DNA of 64,000 nt from Incurvaria masculella (taxonomy: Eukaryota > Arthropoda > Insecta > Lepidoptera > Incurvariidae): contig OX335647.2 in the NCBI GenBank assembly GCA_946894095.1, positions 18,432,001 through 18,496,000 on the forward strand. Reading direction: 5' to 3'. Below the pieces are notes generated by a model. It did not search any database. It saw nothing but the letters and a program-made list of their open reading frames with translations, and was not told the DNA's origin. A program made the position numbers and the translations under genes. Positions within the stretch are counted from its first letter, which is position 1. Every line of letters starts with the position of its first letter. Below are positions 54,765-64,000 of this stretch, piece after piece.

Positions 54765-55314
54765 TTAAGGTGGCCCATCCCGCTCATCTCCCCATACAAA
54801 AGGGGAAAGAAGATCACGCCCATATTTCTTGTCAGAGATCCAAAATTTTGCTCAAAATAGCTTTATTTGATCGAACTAGATGTTTGATGACCATTGGCAC
54901 TGTAAAATTGTGTTTGGTTTTTAAGTTATAAGGTCCGAAAGTTCGAATTTTTCGCGCGTTTTATACAATAACTTTGGAGGTGGATTACGCAATGATAAAG
55001 TAAGAACATCTTAAAAAGATTGGTCATCAGACACAGCTTATTTAATCAAGATGTATAATCTATTTGGTTTTTGTTAGATTTTTGGCTTCAGCGGTGGTGG
55101 TTTACTTTTAGCTATAAGTCGTTTTGAAATTAAAATTTTCGTAAATCTTACCAAATCATACACTATGCACATTGTGTTTTTTGTGGACATGTTGCATCTT
55201 CCTCATCACGGAGCCTGTCTTATTCTTTGAAACAGAGAAGGTCCCAGAGCGTAACAGCACGGTTTTGTACCGTGCCCGCGAATGAGTTAGGCCCGCCGGG
55301 TTAGGCCACCTTAA
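54765..55314 (-). mobile_element. TTAA-flanked MITE, copy 2 (inverted)
   Basis: TTAAGGTGGCCCATCCCG at the left and GGTTAGGCCACCTTAA at the right. The interior is the reverse complement of copy 1 with scattered differences. Confidence 0.82.
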
Positions 55315-55497
55315 GAGGCCTATGTGGAATCCCTCAGACTGACCAGCGTATTTTATGGGATCATTAAGTAACGTTTAAGATATAGCAAATAATTAGCTAT
55401 GCGACGGTATACTACCATCATCTGTATGAATAATGTATCTGTCAAGTTAACGTGTGTTCTACGTCTAGCGTGGAGTTGAAAAAAGTCACACAATCGC

Positions 55498-55697
55498 TTA
55501 ACGCGAAGCTTTAAAATTCCAATTTCGAATTAGAACCAACTGATCCATAGGGTCAGTAAACTGTCCATGCACCTGCCGGGGTACGTTGCACACCTGGAGT
55601 CCTTCAAACACGGTGTAAAGCACCTGGCCGGCCAATATGGTTTTCGCAGCCCCCGTGTAAGTGCGAAAGCCCGTGGGCATTGACAGCACCTCCTATG
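55498..55697 (-). CDS. Unidentified coding-like segment
   Basis: A minus-strand open frame begins just after an in-frame TAG. It reads EVLSMPTGFRTYTGAAKTIL, AGQVLYTVFEGLQV, ..., RNWNFKASR, then TAA. Local GC and codon use are higher than in the flanks. There is no convincing acceptor tract. It might be a terminal exon, a processed fragment or chance. Confidence 0.25.
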
Positions 55698-55913
55698 TGA
55701 GTGCCTGGTGTGGTATATGTTATATGCCGAGCTTGACTAAAAAAATACAAGAATGTTGACAAGCAATCTGATCGTCTACCTTAGAATGATGTATCCGTGA
55801 AATATTGTAAAATGCGTACGTGATTAAAAACCGTCTACGCGTCTTTTGAAGGATGGCCAGAGCAATATCTAACTGCTGCGAAGAAAGTTGCTTGCCCAGA
55901 TGGGCGGATTAAT

Positions 55914-56163
55914 AAAACCGGCCAAGTGCGAGTCGTACAAGGGTTCCGTACCATCGTACAGGATTTAACACAAAAATCACGTTTCTCGTGTGAGGTGTTT
56001 AATTTTTTGTTACGGCAGCATATGAAATACAGTCTCTGTGAAAATTTCAACGGTCTACCTATTATCGCTCGTGAGACACAGCCCGCTGATGATTGACGGA
56101 CGGACGGACTCCGAAGCCTTAGTAATAGCGTCCTGTTGGCACCCTTTTCGTAGCCCTAAAAAG
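55914..56163 (+). repeat. GGCCAAGTGCGAGTC element, diverged copy
   Basis: AAAACCGGCCAAGTGCGAGTC ... (GGAC)n ... CCCTTTTCGTAGCCCTAAAA. Internally shortened and diverged. Confidence 0.8.
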
Positions 56164-58400
56164 GATGCGTATTATTTTCAAAAAAAATTATAAGTTGGTA
56201 GTTTTACGGATTTTTAGGTTCCTCGTTTTCTAAAATCTCACCCTTCAAAGACAGAATGTAGTAACATTGCGACAGGCGTCAGTTTTCGTTCCAAATCAGA
56301 ATCACGACATAAAAACACTTTTAAGCCATGCATAAGTTATCGCGCTAAACGGCGCTCATACCTCCAGAGAATATTCAACTTTGGTTCATAAGTTACGGTA
56401 TATCGTGAAACACGGAGAAGTATGCATGAGCATGGTGGATACTAACATACAAAGAATGTAGGTACGACTGAAGGTATTCTTAGTAGTTGTAAATTGTAAC
56501 TAACAACTGCTTTTGCGCTCTAGATATTGCAAACATTGCATCAAAGTAAACCTGGATTATATGCAATGGTTCTAAAGCAGGGTTTCCAAACCAAGGGTCC
56601 ATGGACCCCTTGGTCGTCAGTGCTGGGTTCTATGCTTGATATGATGACAATGAATACTGTGCGTGATTGATAAAAAAATATATCTTTACTTTTTCTGTGG
56701 TAATAGAGTAGTTTTTTCAAAATGCCTGGTTTTCTTTCCCTTCAAGTGAGTTCCGAAGGAGTCCTCAACAATTTTGAAGTCCCGCAGGGGTTCAAGACTA
56801 CAAAAAGGCTTAGAAAAGCTGTTATTAAGCATGTGCAATGACACTACATTTCGCCAGCGCATTTGTGATGATTTGAGATTTTTTTATATAAGGTTTGAAT
56901 TTGAGGTTTGGAGTAAAAGAAGAGCTTTTATTTGTCTTCAAACTAATTTAAATGTCATTGACCAGCACAAAGTATGAAACAAAATATTGTAGGTTATGTT
57001 TTTTTAATATTTTCTTTCCCAGGACTTCCTTTGATTAGCATAGTTAAGAACAATTTATTTTCGGAATAACTTGGAGAAAAGTTAGTCATTTCAATTACAT
57101 AGATTGAGTAAATAACATTTTCAAATCTATTCTGTTTTATTTTGTGTGGTATCTGACAGCTTTGACATATATTTTAGGTGACCTCGCTTAGCCGCCACCT
57201 GTCGTGATAAATGAGCAGTTTTCTTTCCCATTGTTATCAGGAGGTCTCTGTGATTGTAGAATCAAAACTTCGGCAAAAAATTACCTCGGTTCTGCTGAGG
57301 GTCCTACGATACCTCACGTCGTGTCTAAAGTGTGACTTCTTTCTTTAGAATTTATGTTTTCTTTAGAATTTATGTCATTAGACCAGGAGCGGCGTCAGCG
57401 GTGGCGTGAGCGGCATGCAAATGATAAAAAAAATATTCTCACATTTATGGGGAACGTTAGATCTCATTTACACGAAATTATTAAATTAATTTGCATAAAA
57501 ACTGTAACTGCGGACTCCAGGCACATTTTCCAATTTCAACATGGGGGATTACCATGGTATAATGGCCGGGTGAACATGCAAGAGGAATTAAATCTGACGT
57601 TTATTGGCATTTCGTACCATGCCAACTAGTAAATTTTAGTTCACTTGGAACAGGTCGTTTGGCAGTCAGCTTGGTACGAAATGCACTTGCATGTTCACCG
57701 GCAGTTTTGCAACTTGCAGCTGCGAATGAAACTGCACTATGATCTGTCAGTAATACATTCTGAGCTGTCAGAACGCAGTTTGAGTGAAGACAATGGTTGC
57801 TCCTTTTTTGGTGCTCGCACGGCCAGCTCATTAATTTACCATAGTAACCCCCAGAATAGCGCCAGGCGCACTCGAACTGTCCGGGATGGGGTATCATTAT
57901 CCTAAGTGCTGCCATTGCTTGCTTAATGCTTAGCACGTGACAACCGCACAGCCTGTGTAAAGTAATCGACACTTGGGCTCGTGACGTGAACGCTCACTTG
58001 CCTGATCACCTGGCGAGTTTATTTACCATGGTAGCCCACTTCAGGTGTCAAATTGGCGATCCTATATTATTCAAACTGCCCAATATGTGCGATTCTAATT
58101 TAATCCAATAACATTTTATTTTATTCCGTTTAAATAATCTAATTTAAAAGGTAAGTAGTGTGGTAGTTTCGACAATAAGAAAGAAACAAAGCTAGATTGC
58201 AATCACTACATGATATTTTCCAAGGAGCACTCAAAGTCGTCACCGATCAGAAGTTCAGGAGGTTTTAGACATTGCCATTAATTTGACTTATTTGAGTACT
58301 GTACACATACATGTTATTTAAGATGATACCCACATAAATAATATCAACAAAACATTCGCAATTTGTTTCCTGAAACTGCATAAAAGTTTAAACATTTCAT
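56164..58400. other. No recognised gene
   Basis: A short inverted pair (GGTGAACATGCAAGAGG near 57573; CTTGCATGTTCACCGG near 57687, with GGCATTTCGTACC/GGTACGAAATGC) suggests a small DNA element around 57400-57900. No supported gene. Confidence 0.4.
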
Positions 58401-58408
58401 TTAATAAC

Positions 58409-58556
58409 CAAGCGTCAATGTACTTCGTAAAATGTGTAGAGACATCTTGCAATCTTTTAAATAGGTTAAATAAGAAGGTAACTCTATTTCGTGCAACCGT
58501 TTAGCCGAACAGCAGAGTACAATACACGTTCCATAAATCCAGACCGCAGAAAACAT
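58409..58556 (-). CDS. Possible first exon of the B3GLCT gene (signal peptide)
   Basis: A minus-strand ATG at 58554-58556 opens MFSAVWIYGTCIVLCCSAKR, a plausible secretory signal. The upstream 58560-58760 is GC/CpG-rich, as a promoter might be. Splicing at G|GTTATT would join in phase to the 47650-47759 exon, but the donor is weak and the intron would be 10.6 kb. An in-frame upstream ATG exists at 58664. It could be unrelated to B3GLCT or not coding at all. Confidence 0.25.
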
Positions 58557-59238
58557 ATTCCACCCTTCGAGAACCCTAAAGCCGACGACGCAGCGCACGT
58601 CGCGCGCCCCAAATAACTCGCTGCCACATGTTGCGACGCACACCGCACGGTACTCGGCTCCCACTTATCATCGCTAGAGAAAATTGGATAAACCGAATTG
58701 TAAGATGGCTCCACATTGTGGCCTAAGCATGGCCAACGCAGGTTGACTTGCCCTATCCGCAGCCGTTGCGGTGGGAAGTGATTCATAAAGATAATAGGTA
58801 TTTGTGTAATTAAAAATTATCACGTCACGTGGACACGTCGTCCAAATCTTATTGGCATTCGATGCTTAAGAACGGTCCGTAAGCTATATCCCCCATACAA
58901 ACGTAGTTCACTAATCATTAGGGAACCGCTATTCCAATTAAATTGATATTTCATATCTAATATCGGGTAACAAATATCTGTCTGCACGTTTTTGTTTTTT
59001 TTTTAAATCAAACCGAATGAAATTAAAGCAAAAATAAAATGTTCATACGAATTTTGTTTTCTTTGTGATTTGACCCAGAATACATTTACCAAAAAAACAA
59101 AGACATGCAGACACAGATATTTGTAGCCTAATATTAGATACCAAATATTAAGTAAGTTGGAACAGTGGTTTTCAAATTATTAGTAAACTACGTTTGTATG
59201 GGAGGCGAAATTTTCTGATGCTTACGGGCCGACCTTAA

Positions 59239-59380
59239 GTTTCTTTTTAATGTGACTGGACATGGATGGCTATTAGCCACGCCACACTCACCGTCGTGAT
59301 ATTAGCCCAACACACCGCGTTCCTGACGGATTTAGGTGCCATGCCAGGACCTTTATGCGCACGGCTCCTTTTAACTAGAT
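59239..59380 (-). repeat. 5S-SINE 3' fragment
   Basis: TGTGACTGGACATGGATGGC ... GATATTAGCCCAACACACCG ... GGTGCCATGCCAGGACCTTT. Truncated; only the 3' part of the SINE. Confidence 0.75.
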
Positions 59381-59509
59381 GGTTTCGCTATTAGCTAGTT
59401 AGTCCTAGGTTGACGTGAAGCTTAGTTTAAGTTAAGTTTTCATTTATTTTGTTCTGTATTTAATTAATAAGTAATAAGCGTTGTTTCTCTTTGCATACCC
59501 TAAGCTGTA

Positions 59510-59622
59510 AAATTTCTCTATGATAGGGTTGATTGTTAGAAATTGCCTGAGGCAATAAATCCGCCTTTGCATTGTACTTTTGTATGGATTGCAATAAATA
59601 ATATTATTATTATCATTATTAT
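59510..59622 (+). repeat. LINE-like 3' end with ATTATTATT tail
   Basis: GGGTTGATTGTTAGAAATTG ... CCTTTGCATTGTACTTTTGT, then GCAATAAATAATATTATTATT. Second copy of the sequence at 290-380. Confidence 0.6.
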
Positions 59623-59689
59623 TAGTGCACATTTAATTTTATAAATGTTATTAGAACAAAAATAGAATCGGCTCCTGATTCCCGGTTCT

Positions 59690-60070
59690 GTGCTTCCTGC
59701 GCCACTTTGTACCTCCCGGGGCGCGGCTCGCGTCACCCGATCTACACAGAGTGGAGAGACGGCGCGGCGGCGGCGCGGGCCACAAGAGCGGGCGTGCAGC
59801 TACAGAAAATCAGATTAGCTGTTTCTCTTATTTATTTATGATATTCGTTCTGTAGGCAGAAATAATATGAATAACAACAATTGTTGTTTTTTTATGTTTG
59901 TTGTAGAGCCGGCACTATATCCAACTGTGAAGAAACGTTTTATTCTTGGGCAACAGTGCAGCGCCGACACGCCTCCGCGCGCGCGAGGGCTGGGCGGCGC
60001 TGGGCGGCGCTGGGCGGCGCGGGGCGGCTGCGGTTGGGCGGGCGGCGCGGAGGGCGCTTTTATGCTGACT
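59690..60070. other. CpG-rich patch with GGGCGGCGCT repeats
   Basis: Very GC-rich, with CTGGGCGGCG repeated four times (59992-60030). It could be a promoter region, but no transcript start or exon can be tied to it. Frames here are open through composition. Confidence 0.35.
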
Positions 60071-60387
60071 TGTCCGTCGGCGCCGGTTTATTGGTACAAT
60101 TTGGGTTGCTTAAAATTGCTAATGGACTATCGGGAGAGACGTGAAAAAGGCTTATTCAGGGTAGAAACAAATATATAGGAATATAATATATTTAAGTTTT
60201 TTTTTATAACCACGCGTAACAATTTTTAGCCCAACACAACTAATTTCTGAAGTAATAGTCACCTTCTCTGTATGTATGAATTAATAGTAAATAGTAATAA
60301 ATAAATAAATATTAAGATGATATACGCATTAAAATAATGTATACAAATACAAAAAGGCTTTTACATCATGAATATAAGTTAAGTTAT

Positions 60388-60523
60388 CACAAAAACCAAA
60401 ACGTACAGACGTAGTCTCCGTTGATTTATTAAATGTGCAAAATATATAAAAATAAATATTTTACTGAGGAAACAGTTACGAACCACAGGTATGGAACTAG
60501 ATTACCTCATTATCCTCTTAACC
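60388..60523 (+). repeat. Copy of ~135-bp repeat also at 7005-7145
   Basis: Both copies share AACG(T/C)ACAGACGTAG, ATGTGCAAAATAT, TTACTGAGGAA-like and CCTCATTATCCT-type blocks in the same order. Confidence 0.6.
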
Positions 60524-60970
60524 AACCACATGGCGTGGAACCAGGAACAAGCCTCAGAACCGCTGCTATACTCGTAACAGCTAATTCTAAGACTCTGTGT
60601 TCTCACGCGAAGTTTCCAGGCGTAAGACGGCGTTAGTTTGATGAAGTATAATAAAACCGAAATAAGGCTAGAACAATTGTCGCGTTGGGTGAGGTGAGGT
60701 GAGGTGGGGAGGTCGGGGTGCGAGCGGCGCGCGGCCCGGGGCGTTGCGAATGCCCCGCGCCTCGTTGTTCATTATGTCTAATCAAGTGCTACGCCGCAAT
60801 CTGCACAAATTGTTCCCGCTGGCGAGGGAAATAGCTTCGCCTCCCCCCTCACCCCCGAGCCCGCCTGCCGCCATCGCCAGAGGATGTGCCGTAGACCGAG
60901 ACAACGAGAGAACTCGACTCACACAAGAATACAACGTTCAACTCTGTCATTTCTATTTGTTGTTCCTTTT

Positions 60971-61292
60971 TTAGGCTTCCGTACCCAAAGGGTGAAAACG
61001 GAACCCTATTACTAAGCCTCCACTGTCCGTCCGTCCGCCCGTCCATCCGTCCGTCCGTCCGTCTGGCACAGGGCTGCATCTCATGAACCGTATATAATAA
61101 GTAGGCAGCAGACATTTATACAGAGTGTGTATTTATTTTGTCGCTATAACAACAAATAGGTTAAATAAAAAAATAAAAAAACGTAAAATAATAAAATTCC
61201 CTTGAAAAAAAAAGTGATTTTTTTGTGTTAAATCTTGTACGATGGTACGGAACGCTTCGTATGCGAGTCCGACTCGCACTTGGGCGGTTTTT
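60971..61292 (-). repeat. GGCCAAGTGCGAGTC element, full copy
   Basis: TTAGGCTTCCGTACCCAAAG ... an expanded (GTCC)n tract ... CGACTCGCACTTGGGCGGTTTTT. Its right border abuts a short direct repeat (GTCACTCGxCCTCAGATA at 61296 and 61365). Confidence 0.85.
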
Positions 61293-62471
61293 CCGTCACT
61301 CGCCCTCAGATACACATGCTAGGTTCAACCTAGTCATGTCATGTCTATTGTTGTTCGTTTTTATGTCACTCGACCCTCAGATAGACACGCTAGTGTGCAT
61401 GATAGTGGAAATTACCAACATCAACTACACTTACAATTTACATACTAAATACTGGCAGGAGAGAATACACACGCTCCTTGCAGGCACGTTGCGTGCTTAC
61501 ACCTCTCAGTGTCGAGCTAGAGGCTCGGTATAGAGATGGAGGCTTTGGAAGAAATACTACGGTAATTAATAATAAAATTTTAAGTCCTATCGCCCTATCA
61601 AGCCATTTTTTAAGAATGTTAATAAATATTTTCCAAAAGTAACACTGCTAATAATTACTGGCAAACGTGTCCATACGTGCTAGTAATTAGCACGCCACGT
61701 CGTGCCCCCCCACTACTCCTTTTAATGTACATCACGTGCCAATGGCACAAGAAAATCAAACGTGGCGCGACTCGCTACTAGCAAGAGATCTACTAGCAGT
61801 GAGACAATACACATTCCACTGGCACAACTGAGACAGCTACGTGCGAGCTACTGGCATGTGTATCTGCTGCTTGAACACGTGAAAAACCGTTGCACCCGAT
61901 TTTTATTTATTTTCATGCACTTAAAATACATTTACTCTAGCTGCTAAACGCATAATAACTATAATCAAAATACGAATTACACAAAACTCGAGGAGTTACT
62001 AAGAATATACAATTTAATTATATGAACTCACCTCTGCTATTATTTTGGCTACAATATTTTACAAATTATTTGCAAAATTAAAATACTGATTAATCCATTG
62101 ATTTTCTAAGCATTTCACAGATAAACAGAAAAGGCTCATGAGGAACTTAAAACTTTTTTTAAAACTGAGCGCGTGTGCCACCACTTTCATATAACTTGGA
62201 ACGCTGGGTTTATAAACTCACTCTCGACACAATAGCCCGTCTAGAAGCTGGCATGGCACCTTGCACAAACTTAAATTGGTAGCGTCTAATTTCTACTTGG
62301 TTGCTTCCATCTGTGCCAATCTCCAAAACAAATTAAAAATAACCGCCCTCTCACACAATAAAGGTTAATCCTTAAATTTAACATTAACCTTTTACCAAGA
62401 TATTTCAATTTCTTAACAGTTGACCATTACTTCCGAATTAAAACAGGATTAATCGGGCGGTTAGAGCGCAC
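61293..62471. other. No recognised gene
   Basis: AT-rich, with small SINE scraps (CTGGCATGGCACCTTG near 62248). Nothing else is recognised. Confidence 0.45.
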
Positions 62472-62642
62472 CTGAAAGACATAAATATCCTCGACTCCTG
62501 CAAAGTGGGCATCCTTCAATTCAGTGTCGTCGCAGGCTTGATTTAATGCGGGTGAATAATTTATTAACAGGGTACCCGCGAGGATAATGCAGAGGCCCAA
62601 GATCCTGTTCTTGAAGCGAATATCCTTGTTTTGAAGATAATT
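62472..62642 (-). CDS. Unidentified exon with a transmembrane segment
   Basis: This minus-strand exon-like segment of 57 codons lies between CTATCCAATATTCAG and GTGCGC. It is hydrophobic in the middle (RILGLCIILAGTLLINYSPA), then reads CDDTELKDAHFAGVEDIYVF. The pattern suggests one membrane span followed by an outside loop. I do not recognise the family. Its phase 0 end does not fit the first known B3GLCT exon, so it probably belongs to another gene extending past the window. Confidence 0.4.
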
Positions 62643-63826
62643 CTGAATATTGGATAGACAATAGACATATATTTGTTCAAATGTTGTTGAATGATAAACC
62701 GATCTGCAATATAACAATTTCAAAACTTAAATAAAATAAAACCCGTTTTAAAAAACATTCAACCGACTTTAATCACTAAGACGAGTTATATTCTTTCCTA
62801 ACATTTATGAAAGGACCACCCCTTAGATATACCCCACCGATGAGAAAAAAACATCGGTTGACCATTCCGAAGATATCGAGCAATATACATACAAAAAATA
62901 TACAAACGAATTGAAAACCTTCTCCTTTTTTAAAGTCGGCTAAAAAACGTATTCAGCAGGAACCACCTTTTTTTTATTTATTAGAAGGTATTTTAAAATA
63001 AGTACGTTAAAACCGACCAGGTGTGAATAGGATTAGCGCACCGAAGGAAACCTTCATATCTAACGTTAAAGAAGCGAACTTTATACTGCATTAAAAGCTT
63101 TTACTACTAATTGAAACGTTTCAATTGAATTATCTTAATTCATAGTTTTTATTTTTAATTATTTATTTTATTCCTAAATAAGATCCAAACTCTACTAAGG
63201 CCCGATTTTTTAATAGTCTGATAATCCGTCAGATAACTATTCGACGAATTTATTTATGCCGCTGCTTGCTTACTTATCCATGGTAGTGAGCCAATGTTTT
63301 TATTAGCAACATTACACTTAGATAATAGTAATAGGAGATATAATCATCCGGTAGTTAATTTTAAAAGTTTATTTTGGTATTTTTTATCAGACCGTTAAGT
63401 ACTTTGTGAGGATTGAACTCTACTAAATATTGTATTGCCTTCTGTTATGGATTAAAAGGCTCCAACAGATGGAAAGAAATGCGTTGTAGCTACGCTAATA
63501 GGGTTTCTGGTATTTCGTACGTAGCCCTAAAATATACATAATCGATTACCGAGTGACTTCAAGGGGATAAGCGCAGAAGGCGTGGAAAAGTAGCGTTGAA
63601 TAAATTGTAAGAGTGAGGCACGAGTGTGTAAATAATTGACAACCAGATTACAATCAATACGAGACGACACGGCGGGTTATGGCCCCGCCGGTCGTAAAGG
63701 TCGTCCATTTGGTGCGGGCCAATCATAGCGCGCTGGCATGGCGATTCTTGGACCGAACCGTGACATTTTAAACCCTAGTAAATGAATTATTTTAGAATCG
63801 TGTATGATCGGATTTCATTCATTTCA
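62643..63826. other. No recognised gene
   Basis: AT-rich; no repeat family or coding sequence recognised. Confidence 0.45.
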
Positions 63827-64000
63827 TTTCATTTATTTATTCAACTTCTGGTAGTCAAACTACACTAAGTCATGTCAAAATTTGATTGATCCGCGGATTC
63901 GATCAACCAGTAAAGAAGAACCCGCAAAGAAACTTTACTGGTCTATAAATTATGTTTTTTTTTGTCTTTTTTTTCGTCCACATAAATGATATAACACAAT
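63827..64000 (+). repeat. Second copy of the 53152 repeat, cut by the window end
   Basis: TTTATTTATTCAACTTCTGG, ACTACACTAAGTCATGTCA, GATCCGCGG, ...AACTTTACTGGTCTATA, ...AATGATATAACACAAT. The window stops exactly where, at 53268, the TTAA MITE begins. Confidence 0.7.

Noticed and set aside
62472..62642. Using this membrane exon as the B3GLCT signal anchor
   Set aside because: It ends in phase 0 while the first certain B3GLCT exon needs a phase 1 donor.

Overview
The window is animal nuclear DNA, almost certainly from a lepidopteran insect and probably a moth. GC-rich exons with strong GC3 bias sit in AT-rich introns. The intergenic and intronic DNA is crowded with repeats of lepidopteran style: 5S-rRNA-derived SINEs, a roughly 290-bp element beginning with an ACCGGCCAAGTGCGAGTC motif, LINE 3' ends with TTATTATT tails, a mariner, a hAT remnant and TTAA-flanked MITEs. 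There is no bacterial, CRISPR or viral content that I can support.

Two protein-coding genes are clear, and they point at each other. (1) On the + strand at 6.2-26.1 kb lies most of an integrin alpha subunit of the alpha-PS2/inflated type. It has 17 exons whose intron phases agree from end to end (3921 nt, 1306 codons plus stop). They cover the end of beta-propeller blade 3, blades 4-7, thigh, calf-1, calf-2, a very long Gly/Ser/Tyr/Gln-rich insert, a furin-type RSRR site, the light chain, the transmembrane helix and a KCGFFKR cytoplasmic tail. The signal peptide and blades 1 to 3 are not visible and probably lie upstream of the window. Three features are unusual: the blade-4 exon is triplicated in tandem (239-bp period) with a shortened fourth copy; the linker before the cleavage site holds about 430 residues of 7-residue QYGSSSG-type and related repeats; and the reading frame stays open for 39 GC3-rich codons beyond the TGA stop, a possible readthrough extension.

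(2) On the - strand at 47.8-39.8 kb (with a doubtful first exon near 58.5 kb) lies a beta-1,3-glucosyltransferase of the B3GLCT type (GT31/Fringe-like). This ER enzyme extends O-fucose on thrombospondin type-1 repeats. Eight exons join in phase. About 60 residues expected between its first two recognised exons were not found; that interval holds a 191-bp GC-rich tandem array. Its last intron uses a GC donor.

Other regions. 1-6.2 kb: mobile-element debris, including two fold-back/MITE elements. 27.9-39.4 kb: the convergent intergenic region, with a TTAA MITE copy, a long inverted repeat, a repeat split by a LINE with a 13-bp target duplication, SINEs and an internally deleted mariner. 42.9-43.9 kb: a hAT remnant, itself carrying an insertion, inside a B3GLCT intron. 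49.5-64 kb: SINEs, two TTAA MITEs in inverted orientation 0.94 kb apart, and two orphan - strand coding-like segments (55.5 kb and 62.5 kb) that I could not identify.

All splice sites were inferred by eye from consensus dinucleotides, phase and family similarity; there is no transcript evidence here.
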